Shown: positions 17,217-25,151 of the stretch, piece by piece
Position numbering within the stretch: the first letter of the stretch is position 1
Layout: every line of letters starts with the position of its first letter
NCBI GenBank assembly: GCA_031268125.1
Contig: JAIRXT010000151.1
Location: forward strand, 1 to 38,500
DNA from: Treponema sp.
Lineage (GTDB): Bacteria; Spirochaetota; Spirochaetia; Treponematales; Breznakiellaceae
DNA length: 38,500 nucleotides
Direction of reading: 5' to 3'
Made by a program: the position numbers and the translations under genes
Notes under the pieces: model-generated
Databases searched by the model: none
What the model was told of the DNA's origin: nothing
The model's input: the letters and a program-made list of their open reading frames with translations, nothing else

Positions 17217-19826
17217 TCAGCGCAACGCGCCGGTTTGTCCATAGATAAACTTTGGTTTCATCATCCCAAGCAGCACCGGAATCACCGTAAGGCTTATCAG
17301 CGCGCTGGTGAACATCGTAAGGGTCATAAGCAGCCCCAGGCTGGCAAGAATAACAAAGCGGGAAAGGGCCAGCACCGCAAAACCTGCGCCCACGGAAACA
17401 GCGTTGATGATGATCGCCTTGCCGGACGTGGCAAAGGTCCGGCGAAGAAAATCGCCGCCCGCCAAATATTCCCGTTTATACGCGTCAATAAAATGAATGG
17501 CGTAATCAATGCCTATCCCTACGGAAACACTCGCCACCAGCGAAGTCCCCAGGTTAAGTTTTATTCCCAGAAAACCCATCACCGCAAAATTGATAAGGAT
17601 CGAAATGAAAAGGGGAAGAATCCCCACAAGCCCCGCGGTCAAAGACCGGTTGGAAAGGGCGATGATGGTAAAAACCATAAGGACAGAGACCGCCACAGAA
17701 ATAATTTGGGACTCAACCACCAGGGCGCTGAGGGAACTATCCACCAGAGCGGGCCCTCCAATACGCACTCTTACCGTGTCCGGAAAATTGGCGTCAACGT
17801 AATCGTTTATCTGCGCCAGCACAGCTTTTGTCTCTGCATCTCCGGTGGTCCTGACCTGCACTGTCGTCCGGATCGCCGTGGGTTCCAGGGCGTCGTTGGC
17901 GTAATCGCCTGTACTGCCGGAAAGCAGAACCAGGTAATTGGACACCAGGGTTGACAACTCCGCGTTCTCCGTTTTTCCGTAACGGGCCGGGTCGGCGGGG
18001 ATCTCGTAATAGGCGGCCCCCTCGTAGTTTGTCAGCCGTTTCGCCGCCCGCACCATATCCGCTGCGCTCATGTTGGGATTTTCCGCCGCCCTGTCAAGCA
18101 AAGCCATATCAATAGTTTGAGGGAAAAAATCCCGTATCGCAGGCGGCACCCCCCCGGCGTGAGACACAACGTTCCTGTCATTCACCGGTTCGTCAAAGCC
18201 GAAATCCCCAAAACCAAAATCATCACCCGGATCCTCGTTCACCCGTGTTACGCCGCGGATACCGCCGGGACTTTCGTCAATATTAAACACCTGGTTTGTC
18301 CGCTTCACCAGATCGGTAAATCCCATGACCTTGCCGACACCGGAAACCCGGCCTTGCAGATAGTTCTGTAAACCGTCCACCGCGGTCAGCACCTCCGGCA
18401 TGAGCAGGGCAGCCGAATCATCGGCCTCCACTACCACATTTATCACTTTTGATCCGCCGAATTTTTCACGGATAAAAACGTCGGACTGCCTTACGTCGGT
18501 ATTGTTCTTGAAGTATTCGACATACACATTGTCTATGACGAGCTTCGACAGGCCGTAAACGGAAACCGCCGCTGCCAGGCAGGTTGTAATAAGTACCATC
18601 CCTTTTTTCCGCGCCGTTCCCAGGAGGGCGCCGGTCAGGGATTCATTTAGGGAATCTGTGCCCCCGGCAGAATTTTCCGCCTGGTTTTTCATAGGTTTGG
18701 GCCCGCGGAGGATCAGCAGTGCGGGTATCAGTGTTACCGCCACAAGGAAACTGGCAACAACGCCGAAGCTCGAAAAATAGCCGAACTCCCGGATCGGCGG
18801 CACCGCGGTAAAACAAAACGAAACAAAACCGGCAAAGGTGGTAAGGGCGGCAAGCATCACGGGCTTCCCGATTTTGCGCAGCAGCGCAAAAACCAGTTCC
18901 CGGTGTTCCTCATCCGAAAAGGGAAAATCCCGTTTACCCAGGTCTTCCATATAGTGGGTAATAACATGGATACCGTAGGCGCTTCCCACGGCCACGAGAA
19001 TAACGGGCAGCACGGTGGAAAGGATCGATAATTTAACGCCAAAAAGCGGCATCGCCCCGATTGACCATATCACCGCGATAAGGACGGTAATAAGCGGCAG
19101 CAGCACCGCGGTCAAACGGCGGAATGAGAAAAAAAGGACCGCCAGAACCACAAGGACCACCAGCGGGATAAGATAGACAAGATCATCCGCGGTAGCTTCA
19201 TTGATGGTAGAACTTATCACCGGAAGGCCCGCCACATAGACCTTCGCTATATCGTCAAACATTTCATGGGCGCCGCCGCGGATAGTGCGGAAGGTGTCCG
19301 TTACCAGCTTGCTGCCCGCATCTTCGTTTTCAATCTTCAGCGGAATAAGAATCTGTGTGGAGCTAAAGTCGTCGGAGACAAGGGAACGGTCATACATTTC
19401 CCAGGAACGGAGCCTTCCCCGGAGCGCGGCAATTTCTTCCGGCGTCCCGGTAAAATCACCGGGCACAAGATTTTCCACCACGATGGAATCACCGGAAGCA
19501 GTAATATAATCCGTATCCATAATGGAACTGATATTCCCCGTAATTTCACATTCGTTTTCGATAAACGCAGTGTATTCTTTGATTCTTTTAAGAAATACCG
19601 GATCAAAGATGGTTTTGTATCTGTGTTCCAGCCCCACAAGGATAAAAAGAGAACTGCCAAAGGTATCGTCAATTTCTTCGGACACCAGCAGCGCCGGATC
19701 ATCGGCCGGTACAAAACGAATATTGTTATTGTTCATTTCCGCCTTTGGCAGTTGAAATCCAAAGAAAACGGTAATCGCCGCAATAACCGCCGCAATCAAA
19801 ACAGGATACCTAAAAAACCTCCGCAT
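17217..19826 (-). CDS. RND/MMPL-family transporter with sterol-sensing-like repeats
   Basis: The 869-residue inner-membrane protein shows the two-fold RND layout: one N-terminal helix (residues ~8-24), a large periplasmic loop, a cluster of about five helices (~215-375; LVYLIPLVVLVVLAVLFFSFRRL, VILVAVGSAYGIHVITHY), another helix (~405-425), a second periplasmic loop, and a final cluster (~715-860; SVSVGIGIDYAIHFIDAYKREY). The GxGxDYAIHF and GSAYGIHV segments are characteristic of the MMPL/SSD branch rather than AcrB-type pumps. ATG 19826 is preceded by GAGGAGG. It heads an operon with the LolA-like and barrel genes and is divergent from a TetR regulator. I infer energy-driven export of a lipid or hydrophobic compound to the outer membrane. 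Confidence 0.88.
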   Translation of the reverse strand: MRRFFRYPVLIAAVIAAITVFFGFQLPKAEMNNNNIRFVPADDPALLVSEEIDDTFGSSLFILVGLEHRYKTIFDPVFLKRIKEYTAFIENECEITGNISSIMDTDYITASGDSIVVENLVPGDFTGTPEEIAALRGRLRSWEMYDRSLVSDDFSSTQILIPLKIENEDAGSKLVTDTFRTIRGGAHEMFDDIAKVYVAGLPVISSTINEATADDLVYLIPLVVLVVLAVLFFSFRRLTAVLLPLITVLIAVIWSIGAMPLFGVKLSILSTVLPVILVAVGSAYGIHVITHYMEDLGKRDFPFSDEEHRELVFALLRKIGKPVMLAALTTFAGFVSFCFTAVPPIREFGYFSSFGVVASFLVAVTLIPALLILRGPKPMKNQAENSAGGTDSLNESLTGALLGTARKKGMVLITTCLAAAVSVYGLSKLVIDNVYVEYFKNNTDVRQSDVFIREKFGGSKVINVVVEADDSAALLMPEVLTAVDGLQNYLQGRVSGVGKVMGFTDLVKRTNQVFNIDESPGGIRGVTRVNEDPGDDFGFGDFGFDEPVNDRNVVSHAGGVPPAIRDFFPQTIDMALLDRAAENPNMSAADMVRAAKRLTNYEGAAYYEIPADPARYGKTENAELSTLVSNYLVLLSGSTGDYANDALEPTAIRTTVQVRTTGDAETKAVLAQINDYVDANFPDTVRVRIGGPALVDSSLSALVVESQIISVAVSVLMVFTIIALSNRSLTAGLVGILPLFISILINFAVMGFLGIKLNLGTSLVASVSVGIGIDYAIHFIDAYKREYLAGGDFLRRTFATSGKAIIINAVSVGAGFAVLALSRFVILASLGLLMTLTMFTSALISLTVIPVLLGMMKPKFIYGQTGALR

Positions 19827-19865
19827 GCAGCCTCCTCATTACTCTTGATACTTACCACAAATATA

Positions 19866-19957
19866 ATTATACTAGAATTGAAGGATAACACCGGAACGGG
19901 CAGTTTAATTTACATTATAGCTTGTCAATGTAAAGTTTTTTACAATTTTCCGTAAAA
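19866..19957. promoter_or_regulatory. divergent control region between the RND operon and the TetR gene
   Basis: A 24-base imperfect palindrome at 19910-19933 has perfect 7-bp arms (TTACATT/AATGTAA), and a second inverted repeat TTTTAC/GTAAAA lies at 19937-19942 and 19952-19957. AATGTAAAG occurs twice (19927-19935 and 19956-19964). These are plausible TetR-family operators. On the minus strand TTGACA (19928-19923) and a TATAAT (19871-19866) are present but not in standard spacing to each other, so exact promoters are not resolved. Confidence 0.5.
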
Positions 19958-19991
19958 TGTAAAGGCGCCGCGTACGACAGGATATTTTTTT

Positions 19992-20582
19992 ATGGAAAAC
20001 ACGAAAAAAACAAACCAAGCGCCAAAAAAGGAAAACCGGAAAACCAAACATACCCGGCAGGCCATCAGGGACAGTCTTATTGAGCTTATGGGAACACAAC
20101 CTGTTACCTGTATCACCATCAAGGAGATATGCGCCCTTGCCGGCATAAGCCGGCCTACATTCTACGCCCATTACCGGGATCAGTACGATCTGCTCAAAAC
20201 TATCGAAGATGAAATATCCGTATATTTTGAAAATGTTATTTTTGCCGATAAAGCGGAAGAGCACACCAAGCGGGAAATCAGGCAGAAAACCGAAGAAGCG
20301 TTACGGTATATCGAAAACAACAGTAATTCTATTCAGGTGCTCATCAGCGAAAACGCCGATGCAGGTTTCCGGAAAAGGTTTTTCCGCCGCTTTACCGAAT
20401 ACGTCCGGCATGCGGCAAAAAACTACCTTGAAAATAATGCGGTCCCGGAAATAAGTGAACTGTACTCCGTTTTTACCGTCCAGGGACTTATAGCCCTGGT
20501 GCAGCACTGGCTCAAAAACGGCATGAATCCCCCAAAAAAGGAACTGGCCGCCATAATTACGGAATTGATATGGACACATTAG
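19992..20582 (+). CDS. TetR/AcrR-family transcriptional regulator
   Basis: The 196-residue protein has an N-terminal TetR helix-turn-helix at about residues 22-65 (TRQAIRDSLIELMG... ITIKEICALAGISRPTFYAHYRDQYDLLKTI). The ligand/dimer domain (~70-196) carries a TetR-like C-terminal signature (RYIENNSNSIQVLISENAD, FTVQGLIALVQHWLKNG). ATG 19992 has an ACAGGA sequence about 9 bases upstream. It is divergent from the RND/LolA/barrel operon across 165 bp of palindrome-rich DNA, so it most likely represses that operon and itself. The inducer is unknown. It is less likely to regulate the convergent rha genes, which share only its terminator. Confidence 0.88.
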   Translation: MENTKKTNQAPKKENRKTKHTRQAIRDSLIELMGTQPVTCITIKEICALAGISRPTFYAHYRDQYDLLKTIEDEISVYFENVIFADKAEEHTKREIRQKTEEALRYIENNSNSIQVLISENADAGFRKRFFRRFTEYVRHAAKNYLENNAVPEISELYSVFTVQGLIALVQHWLKNGMNPPKKELAAIITELIWTH

Positions 20583-20586
20583 CGGA

Positions 20587-20619
20587 AGTTGTCCGATAAC
20601 TAAAAGTTATCGGACAACT
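20587..20619. terminator. perfect 15-bp hairpin between convergent TetR and rhaD genes
   Basis: AGTTGTCCGATAACT at 20587-20601 pairs perfectly with 20605-20619 across an AAA loop. It begins 4 bases after the TetR stop and ends at the base before the rhaD stop codon. A T-rich tract is lacking, but the position and perfect symmetry suit a shared bidirectional terminator. Confidence 0.65.
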
Positions 20620-21426
20620 CTAATCCAGAAAATCCTTCCGGTAATCAAGGCCGAAGGTCTCCGCCACCGCCTTAAGCTCGCTGTCGGTGATTGACTGAAG
20701 AATCTTACTGTTCATTATCTTGATGTAAATTTCCGCGGCCTTTTCCACGGTTTCAATAAGGCCGAAGGCTTCGTCAAGGCTTGCACCGGCGGCAAAGATG
20801 CCGTGCTGGGCCCAGATGCAGATCCGGTATTCCTTCATCTTTTCCGCCGTGGCCTGTCCGATTTCATCGTTGCCGCAGAGCATCCAGGGGAGTACCCCCA
20901 CCCCTTCGGGAAACACGACGATACATTCGGTAATCATCCGCCACAGGGTCCGGGTAAAGCTGCGGTCATCAAGGCTGTGGATAAAGGTCATGGCCAGCGT
21001 ATTGGCGGCATGGCAGTGGGTTACCACCCGGTGATTCTTGTCCTGCCGGAGCCGCACGATATGACTGCACAGGTGGCTGGACAGTTCCGATGTGGGCCTC
21101 CCCCCGCCGGAAAAACCCCAGAGCAGGGAAGCGCTTTTACCGTCCGGGTTTATTTTGATAATCCCCAGGTTGTGTTCGGGATCGGTTTCAACATTCTTAA
21201 AATAACTCCCCGTCCGGGTAACGGCAAAGATCCTGCCCGCCAGTTCCGATGCGTCAAACTGAAAATTGAAATTCCCCAGGGACACGGTGGTGTCCAGATA
21301 CCTGGCGGCCTCTTCCTGGTCGATGATAAGGCTGATGTTGCCGCCGTTCCGTTCGTTCCAACCCAGGCGGTACATATTGGAACAGGTTTTAATAAGTTCC
21401 CGCATAACGGGGGCCGTGTCGTTCAT
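20620..21426 (-). CDS. rhaD: rhamnulose-1-phosphate aldolase
   Basis: This 268-residue class II aldolase cleaves L-rhamnulose 1-phosphate to dihydroxyacetone phosphate and L-lactaldehyde. Zinc ligands H137, H139 (THCHAAN) and H208 (WAQHGIF) and the catalytic glutamate E114 (TSELSSH) align with the E. coli RhaD residues at 141, 143, 212 and 117, and GNISL and SGGGRPTSEL are conserved. The ATG at 21426 directly abuts the rhaA stop, with AGAGGAG inside the end of rhaA. It is the last gene of the operon. An aldolase for fuculose phosphate is less likely given the length and the rhaA/rhaB neighbours. Confidence 0.94.
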   Translation of the reverse strand: MNDTAPVMRELIKTCSNMYRLGWNERNGGNISLIIDQEEAARYLDTTVSLGNFNFQFDASELAGRIFAVTRTGSYFKNVETDPEHNLGIIKINPDGKSASLLWGFSGGGRPTSELSSHLCSHIVRLRQDKNHRVVTHCHAANTLAMTFIHSLDDRSFTRTLWRMITECIVVFPEGVGVLPWMLCGNDEIGQATAEKMKEYRICIWAQHGIFAAGASLDEAFGLIETVEKAAEIYIKIMNSKILQSITDSELKAVAETFGLDYRKDFLD

Positions 21427-22674
21427 TTAATTTCTCCTCTGTAATACATCGGTCTCGTATTTTTCCACCGCGGAAAACCACCGGTTCCCCGGACAGTTCT
21501 GGCGGCGCAGATATTCATCCCAGACCACCCCGAAGGGCAGAGTTTTAAGTTCCTCCTGCCATACCAGGAGTTGGGTAAAGCGAAAATCGTCCTGCATTTT
21601 TTTAAGTTCCCCGTGGGGCTGGAGCAGCGCGTAGAGCAGGGCCTTCTGCACGGTCCTGGCACCCGCCGCCCAGGCGGCGATACGGTTAATGCCGGCGTCA
21701 AAGTAGTCCAGCCCGATAAGGACCCGCTCCTCCCCATGACAGCGGATAATCTCCTTAGCTATTTCCTTTACTTCGTCCTCGAACAGGGGCACATGGTCGG
21801 AGTCCCAGCGCACCGGCCGGGTAATGTGGAGGGCCGCCTTGTCGAAAAGGGAAAGGACCGAAGATATTTTATCCGACACCAGTTCCGTGGGGTGGTAATG
21901 GCCGTTGTCGAGCAGGGGATAAAGGCCCCGCATGGCGGCGTAGCTTAGATAAAAATCCGCAGTGCCGGCGGTGTAGCTTTCCAGCCCGATGCCGAAGACC
22001 TTGCTTTCCAGCACATCAACGATAAAAGTTTTGTCGTAGGACACTGAAAAAATTTCATCCAGGGAGTCCCGAAGCCGCTCCCGGGGACCCAGCCGGTCGG
22101 CGGGCAGGTCCTTAAGGCCGTCGGGGATCCAGATGTTGTGGAGGCAGGGGCTCCCCTGCTTTTCCCCGATATACGCGGCGATTTTCCGGGTGGCCTTTAC
22201 ATGGCGAATCCAGAAATCCCGGACGGCCCGGTCGGGGTGGGAAAGGGTAAGGCCGGCGGCGGCCATAGGGTGGGAAAAAAGGGTGGGGTTAAAATCTATC
22301 CCGATGCCCCGGACCCGGGCCCAATCCAGCCAAGGATCAAAATGAACGCAGTCCACTTCGTCCCGCTTAATGGGTTTGCCGCTGATGCCGTAGATGGCGT
22401 GGAGGCTGAGCCGCTTTTTCCCGGGAATAAACGAGTAGGTGAATTCCAGGTCCTTGAACAGATCTTCCTTGCAGCGGGCCTTGCCGGGGTAGTTCCCCGT
22501 AACCTGTATGCCCCCGGAAAGGACGCCGGAGGGATTTTCAAAGCCCGTTACATCGTCCCCCTGCCAGCAGTGGAGGGACAGGGGAATTGCGGCACAGCGG
22601 GTCAGAGCGTCTTCCGTATCCACCCCCCAGTTTTGGTACTCAAGTTTTGCCTGGTTATAGGCTGTATTTTCCAT
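21427..22674 (-). CDS. rhaA: L-rhamnose isomerase
   Basis: The 415-residue enzyme converts L-rhamnose to L-rhamnulose. It shows the RhaA family landmarks: WGVDTEDAL, PLSLHCWQGDDVTGFE, the metal and substrate residues in LHNIWIPDG, ESKVFGIGLESYTAGT, DNGHYHPTE, ALHITRPVRWDSDHV and LDYFDAGINRIAAW. Its length is typical. It begins 15 bp downstream of rhaB and runs directly into rhaD. With rhaB and rhaD it forms a complete path from L-rhamnose to DHAP and lactaldehyde. No rhamnose transporter, mutarotase or RhaR/RhaS-type regulator is nearby. Confidence 0.95.
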   Translation of the reverse strand: MENTAYNQAKLEYQNWGVDTEDALTRCAAIPLSLHCWQGDDVTGFENPSGVLSGGIQVTGNYPGKARCKEDLFKDLEFTYSFIPGKKRLSLHAIYGISGKPIKRDEVDCVHFDPWLDWARVRGIGIDFNPTLFSHPMAAAGLTLSHPDRAVRDFWIRHVKATRKIAAYIGEKQGSPCLHNIWIPDGLKDLPADRLGPRERLRDSLDEIFSVSYDKTFIVDVLESKVFGIGLESYTAGTADFYLSYAAMRGLYPLLDNGHYHPTELVSDKISSVLSLFDKAALHITRPVRWDSDHVPLFEDEVKEIAKEIIRCHGEERVLIGLDYFDAGINRIAAWAAGARTVQKALLYALLQPHGELKKMQDDFRFTQLLVWQEELKTLPFGVVWDEYLRRQNCPGNRWFSAVEKYETDVLQRRN

Positions 22675-22689
22675 TGCCTTCTCCGTCCG

Positions 22690-24051
22690 TCAAAGTTTTA
22701 TTACCGTTTCCGCACATCCCCGCCGGGGCCGCCCTTCCCCCGCGTAGCGCATCTGCAAAAGAATGTTCCCGATGGCGGTTGCCTCGGCAGGTCCCGCGTG
22801 AACTTCTTTGCCGGTACAGCGGGCGGTAAGTTCGTTAAGGTAGCCGTCCTTACTGCCCCCGCCGATGATCGATATGGCCGGGTACTTCCGCCCGGTTATA
22901 TGCTCAAGATCATCCACAGCCTTTTTATAGCTTGAAGCAAGGCTTATATAAATACAATAGGCCAGATCGCCGGGACTTTCCGGGACCCGGCCGCCCCGGT
23001 ATTCGTCCTTAATTTCGCTTATCATGGAACCGGGGCTCAGGAACCGGGGGAGGTTGACATCAACGGGCCGGAAGTCTTCGGCTGCGGCGGCCCTGGCAAG
23101 GGATTCCAGTTCCGCAAAACTATAGGCATCCCCCAGTTCATGCCGGGTCTGCTGGAGGATCCACAGGCCCATGATGTTTTTCAGGAAACGGACCCGGCCG
23201 TTCAGGGCCCCCTCGTTGGTGTAGCCGGCGTCCCGGGCGGCCTCCGTCAAAATGGGGGAAGACTGGATGCCCAAAAGGCTCCAGGTACCGGAACTGATGT
23301 AAAGTTCCCGCTCATCGACAACGGAAACCGCGGAGGCGGTATCGTGGCTTGCCACCATCAGAACCTCCGCATTGCAGCCCGGCGCCAGTGTTTTATCGAT
23401 AAATCCCGCCGGATACGGGGGCTCCCGGGGAGGATCAAACAGGGCCGGGGGCAGGGCCAGCCGCTCGATGAGGGGACCGGCCCAGGATCGCTGCCGGGCG
23501 TCCAGAAGTCCCGATGTGGAGGCTATCGTATATTCGCTGTTTTTCTTTCCCCTAAAATCCCCGGTCAGGCGGTAGGCAAAGTACTCAGGCAGAAAGAACA
23601 GGGCCGCCGCATCATTCAGCCTTCCGGCCGCCTTGTCTGCCAAAAGCTGGTATACCGTGTTAAAGGGCTGGCGGGCCGTACCGGCGATACGGTAGAGTTC
23701 GTTAAAAGGGACGGAGGTATCGAAAAATGGCGCGGTACGGAGATCGCGGTAGGAATAGGCGGGTTCCAGGGCCTTTAAGCCCTTATCAACAAGAACATAA
23801 TCGACCCCCCAGGTATCAATGCCGATGTACCGGGGGGGCTTCCCCAGCGTAACACAGCGTTTAATGCCCGCGGCAATTTCGGTAAAGAGCCGTTCCGTAT
23901 CCCAGACAAGGGAACCGCCCCGGCGCAGCGGGGCGTTGGTAAAGCGGTGGACTTCCTCCAGGACAAGCTTTTCATCTTCCAGATGCCCCAGGATATGCCT
24001 GCCCCCGGAGGCGCCCATATCGACGGCAAGGTAATAATTTTCGCTTTTCAT
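22690..24051 (-). CDS. rhaB: rhamnulokinase
   Basis: The 453-residue FGGY-family kinase phosphorylates L-rhamnulose at O1 with ATP. It has the N-terminal phosphate-binding segment AVDMGASGGR (D11), GIDTWGVDYVL, ASHDTASAV, YISSGTWSLLG and the adenosine-binding IIGGGSKDGYLNELTA. The ATG at 24051, with GGAGGG immediately upstream, fits the family start; the frame is open for 32 more codons upstream, but those overlap lptG and have no matching homology. It follows lptG by only 32 bp on the same strand, which ties the rha genes to the upstream operon unless a promoter hides inside lptG. A short CAAGG/CCTTG inverted repeat lies in the gap. Confidence 0.94.
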   Translation of the reverse strand: MKSENYYLAVDMGASGGRHILGHLEDEKLVLEEVHRFTNAPLRRGGSLVWDTERLFTEIAAGIKRCVTLGKPPRYIGIDTWGVDYVLVDKGLKALEPAYSYRDLRTAPFFDTSVPFNELYRIAGTARQPFNTVYQLLADKAAGRLNDAAALFFLPEYFAYRLTGDFRGKKNSEYTIASTSGLLDARQRSWAGPLIERLALPPALFDPPREPPYPAGFIDKTLAPGCNAEVLMVASHDTASAVSVVDERELYISSGTWSLLGIQSSPILTEAARDAGYTNEGALNGRVRFLKNIMGLWILQQTRHELGDAYSFAELESLARAAAAEDFRPVDVNLPRFLSPGSMISEIKDEYRGGRVPESPGDLAYCIYISLASSYKKAVDDLEHITGRKYPAISIIGGGSKDGYLNELTARCTGKEVHAGPAEATAIGNILLQMRYAGEGRPRRGCAETVIKL

Positions 24052-24083
24052 TGCACCCTCCAAGGACGGAACGGCCTTGATTA

Positions 24084-25151
24084 TCAGGTCTTCGCACTGC
24101 CCAGCAGTACAAGTCCAATGATAATAAAGATTCCCACCGGAAACCATGCCCCCGCCAGAGGGGGAATATAGCCCAAACGGGCCAGCATCATGGAGATCAT
24201 CTCCATGACATAGAAGATCACCGCTGCGGAAAGGCTTGCCAAGAGACTCATCAGGAGGATGTTTTTCTTAAAACGGCCCCCCATCGAAATGGAAAGCACC
24301 ATTACCACCAGGCTTGCGGTGGGAAAAGAAAAACGATGGTAGTAATTCGCCAGAACCTGGATGGTCGGCAGCCCTGCGGTTCTAAGGTCCTCCACCAAGA
24401 GCCAGGCATCCCGGACGCGGAGTTCCTCCACATCCACGGAATTGCGGCGGAAGGTGTCGGGATGCTCCCGGTATATATCGGTCTCCTCCAGGAGCCGGGC
24501 CCGCAGCATATCTCCTTCCCATTCGTAAATTATCGGGGTAGAAAGAAGCCAGTATTCACCGGTCCAAACGGCCCGGGGAGAGCGGACCAGGGAAATAAAG
24601 GCCCCGGCGGAGTCCTGTTCCACGATGCTTATACCGTTAAGTATCAGCCCCTGGTAATCAAAATAATCAACAGAATAGACCAGATCCCCTCCCCTGGTCT
24701 TGACAACTACATCGGCGCTGCTTGCCTGCCGGTCCTCCTGGTGCAGATAATGCCGGGAAAGGGAATTTTTCAGCGCCAGAGTGGGAATGACCGCGGTATC
24801 ATCAAAAAAGAAGGCAAAAACCGAGGCAAAAATGCCCAGAACCACCAGGGACAGGGTAAAACGCCCAAAGGGGATACCGGAAATCAATATCGAGGTAAGC
24901 TCGTTCCGGGCATAAAGATCCCCCAGGGTATAGGCGGACGCGAAAAGAAGGGAAATTGGCAGGGCATAGGAAAAACATTTGGGCAGGTAATAAAGGCTTA
25001 TCCGCAGTATTTCCAGAACGGGTACCTGGTAGCTCAAATAGCGGAAGATATTGGCAAACAGATCGATAAGGACAAGAAGCAGCATAAACATGGAGATGGC
25101 AACAACAAAGATGGGAAAAAACTGCTTAAGCAGGTATCTGTCCAGAATCAT
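24084..25151 (-). CDS. lptG: LptG-like lipid-export permease (YjgP/YjgQ family)
   Basis: This is a 355-residue inner-membrane protein with the family plan of two or three N-terminal helices (FFPIFVVAISMFMLLLVLIDLF; LPKCFSYALPISLLFASAYTLGDLYARNELTSILISGIPF), a periplasmic beta-jellyroll in the middle, and three C-terminal helices. The DLYARNELTSILISGI segment is the LptF/G signature. It overlaps lptF by 4 bp (ATGA), so it is the second half of the LptFG pair. In Gram-negative bacteria LptFG with LptB extracts LPS. Many treponemes lack classical LPS, so the cargo could be another glycolipid. The assignment as F versus G is by position. Confidence 0.85.
   Translation of the reverse strand: MILDRYLLKQFFPIFVVAISMFMLLLVLIDLFANIFRYLSYQVPVLEILRISLYYLPKCFSYALPISLLFASAYTLGDLYARNELTSILISGIPFGRFTLSLVVLGIFASVFAFFFDDTAVIPTLALKNSLSRHYLHQEDRQASSADVVVKTRGGDLVYSVDYFDYQGLILNGISIVEQDSAGAFISLVRSPRAVWTGEYWLLSTPIIYEWEGDMLRARLLEETDIYREHPDTFRRNSVDVEELRVRDAWLLVEDLRTAGLPTIQVLANYYHRFSFPTASLVVMVLSISMGGRFKKNILLMSLLASLSAAVIFYVMEMISMMLARLGYIPPLAGAWFPVGIFIIIGLVLLGSAKT

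Noticed and set aside
19922-19946. Plus-strand promoter TTGTCA/TACAAT for the TetR gene
   Set aside because: The two boxes are only 13 bases apart, too close for a sigma-70 promoter.
24052-24147. 32-codon N-terminal extension of rhaB
   Set aside because: It overlaps lptG, has no kinase homology, and the ATG at 24051 has GGAGGG directly upstream and fits the family start.
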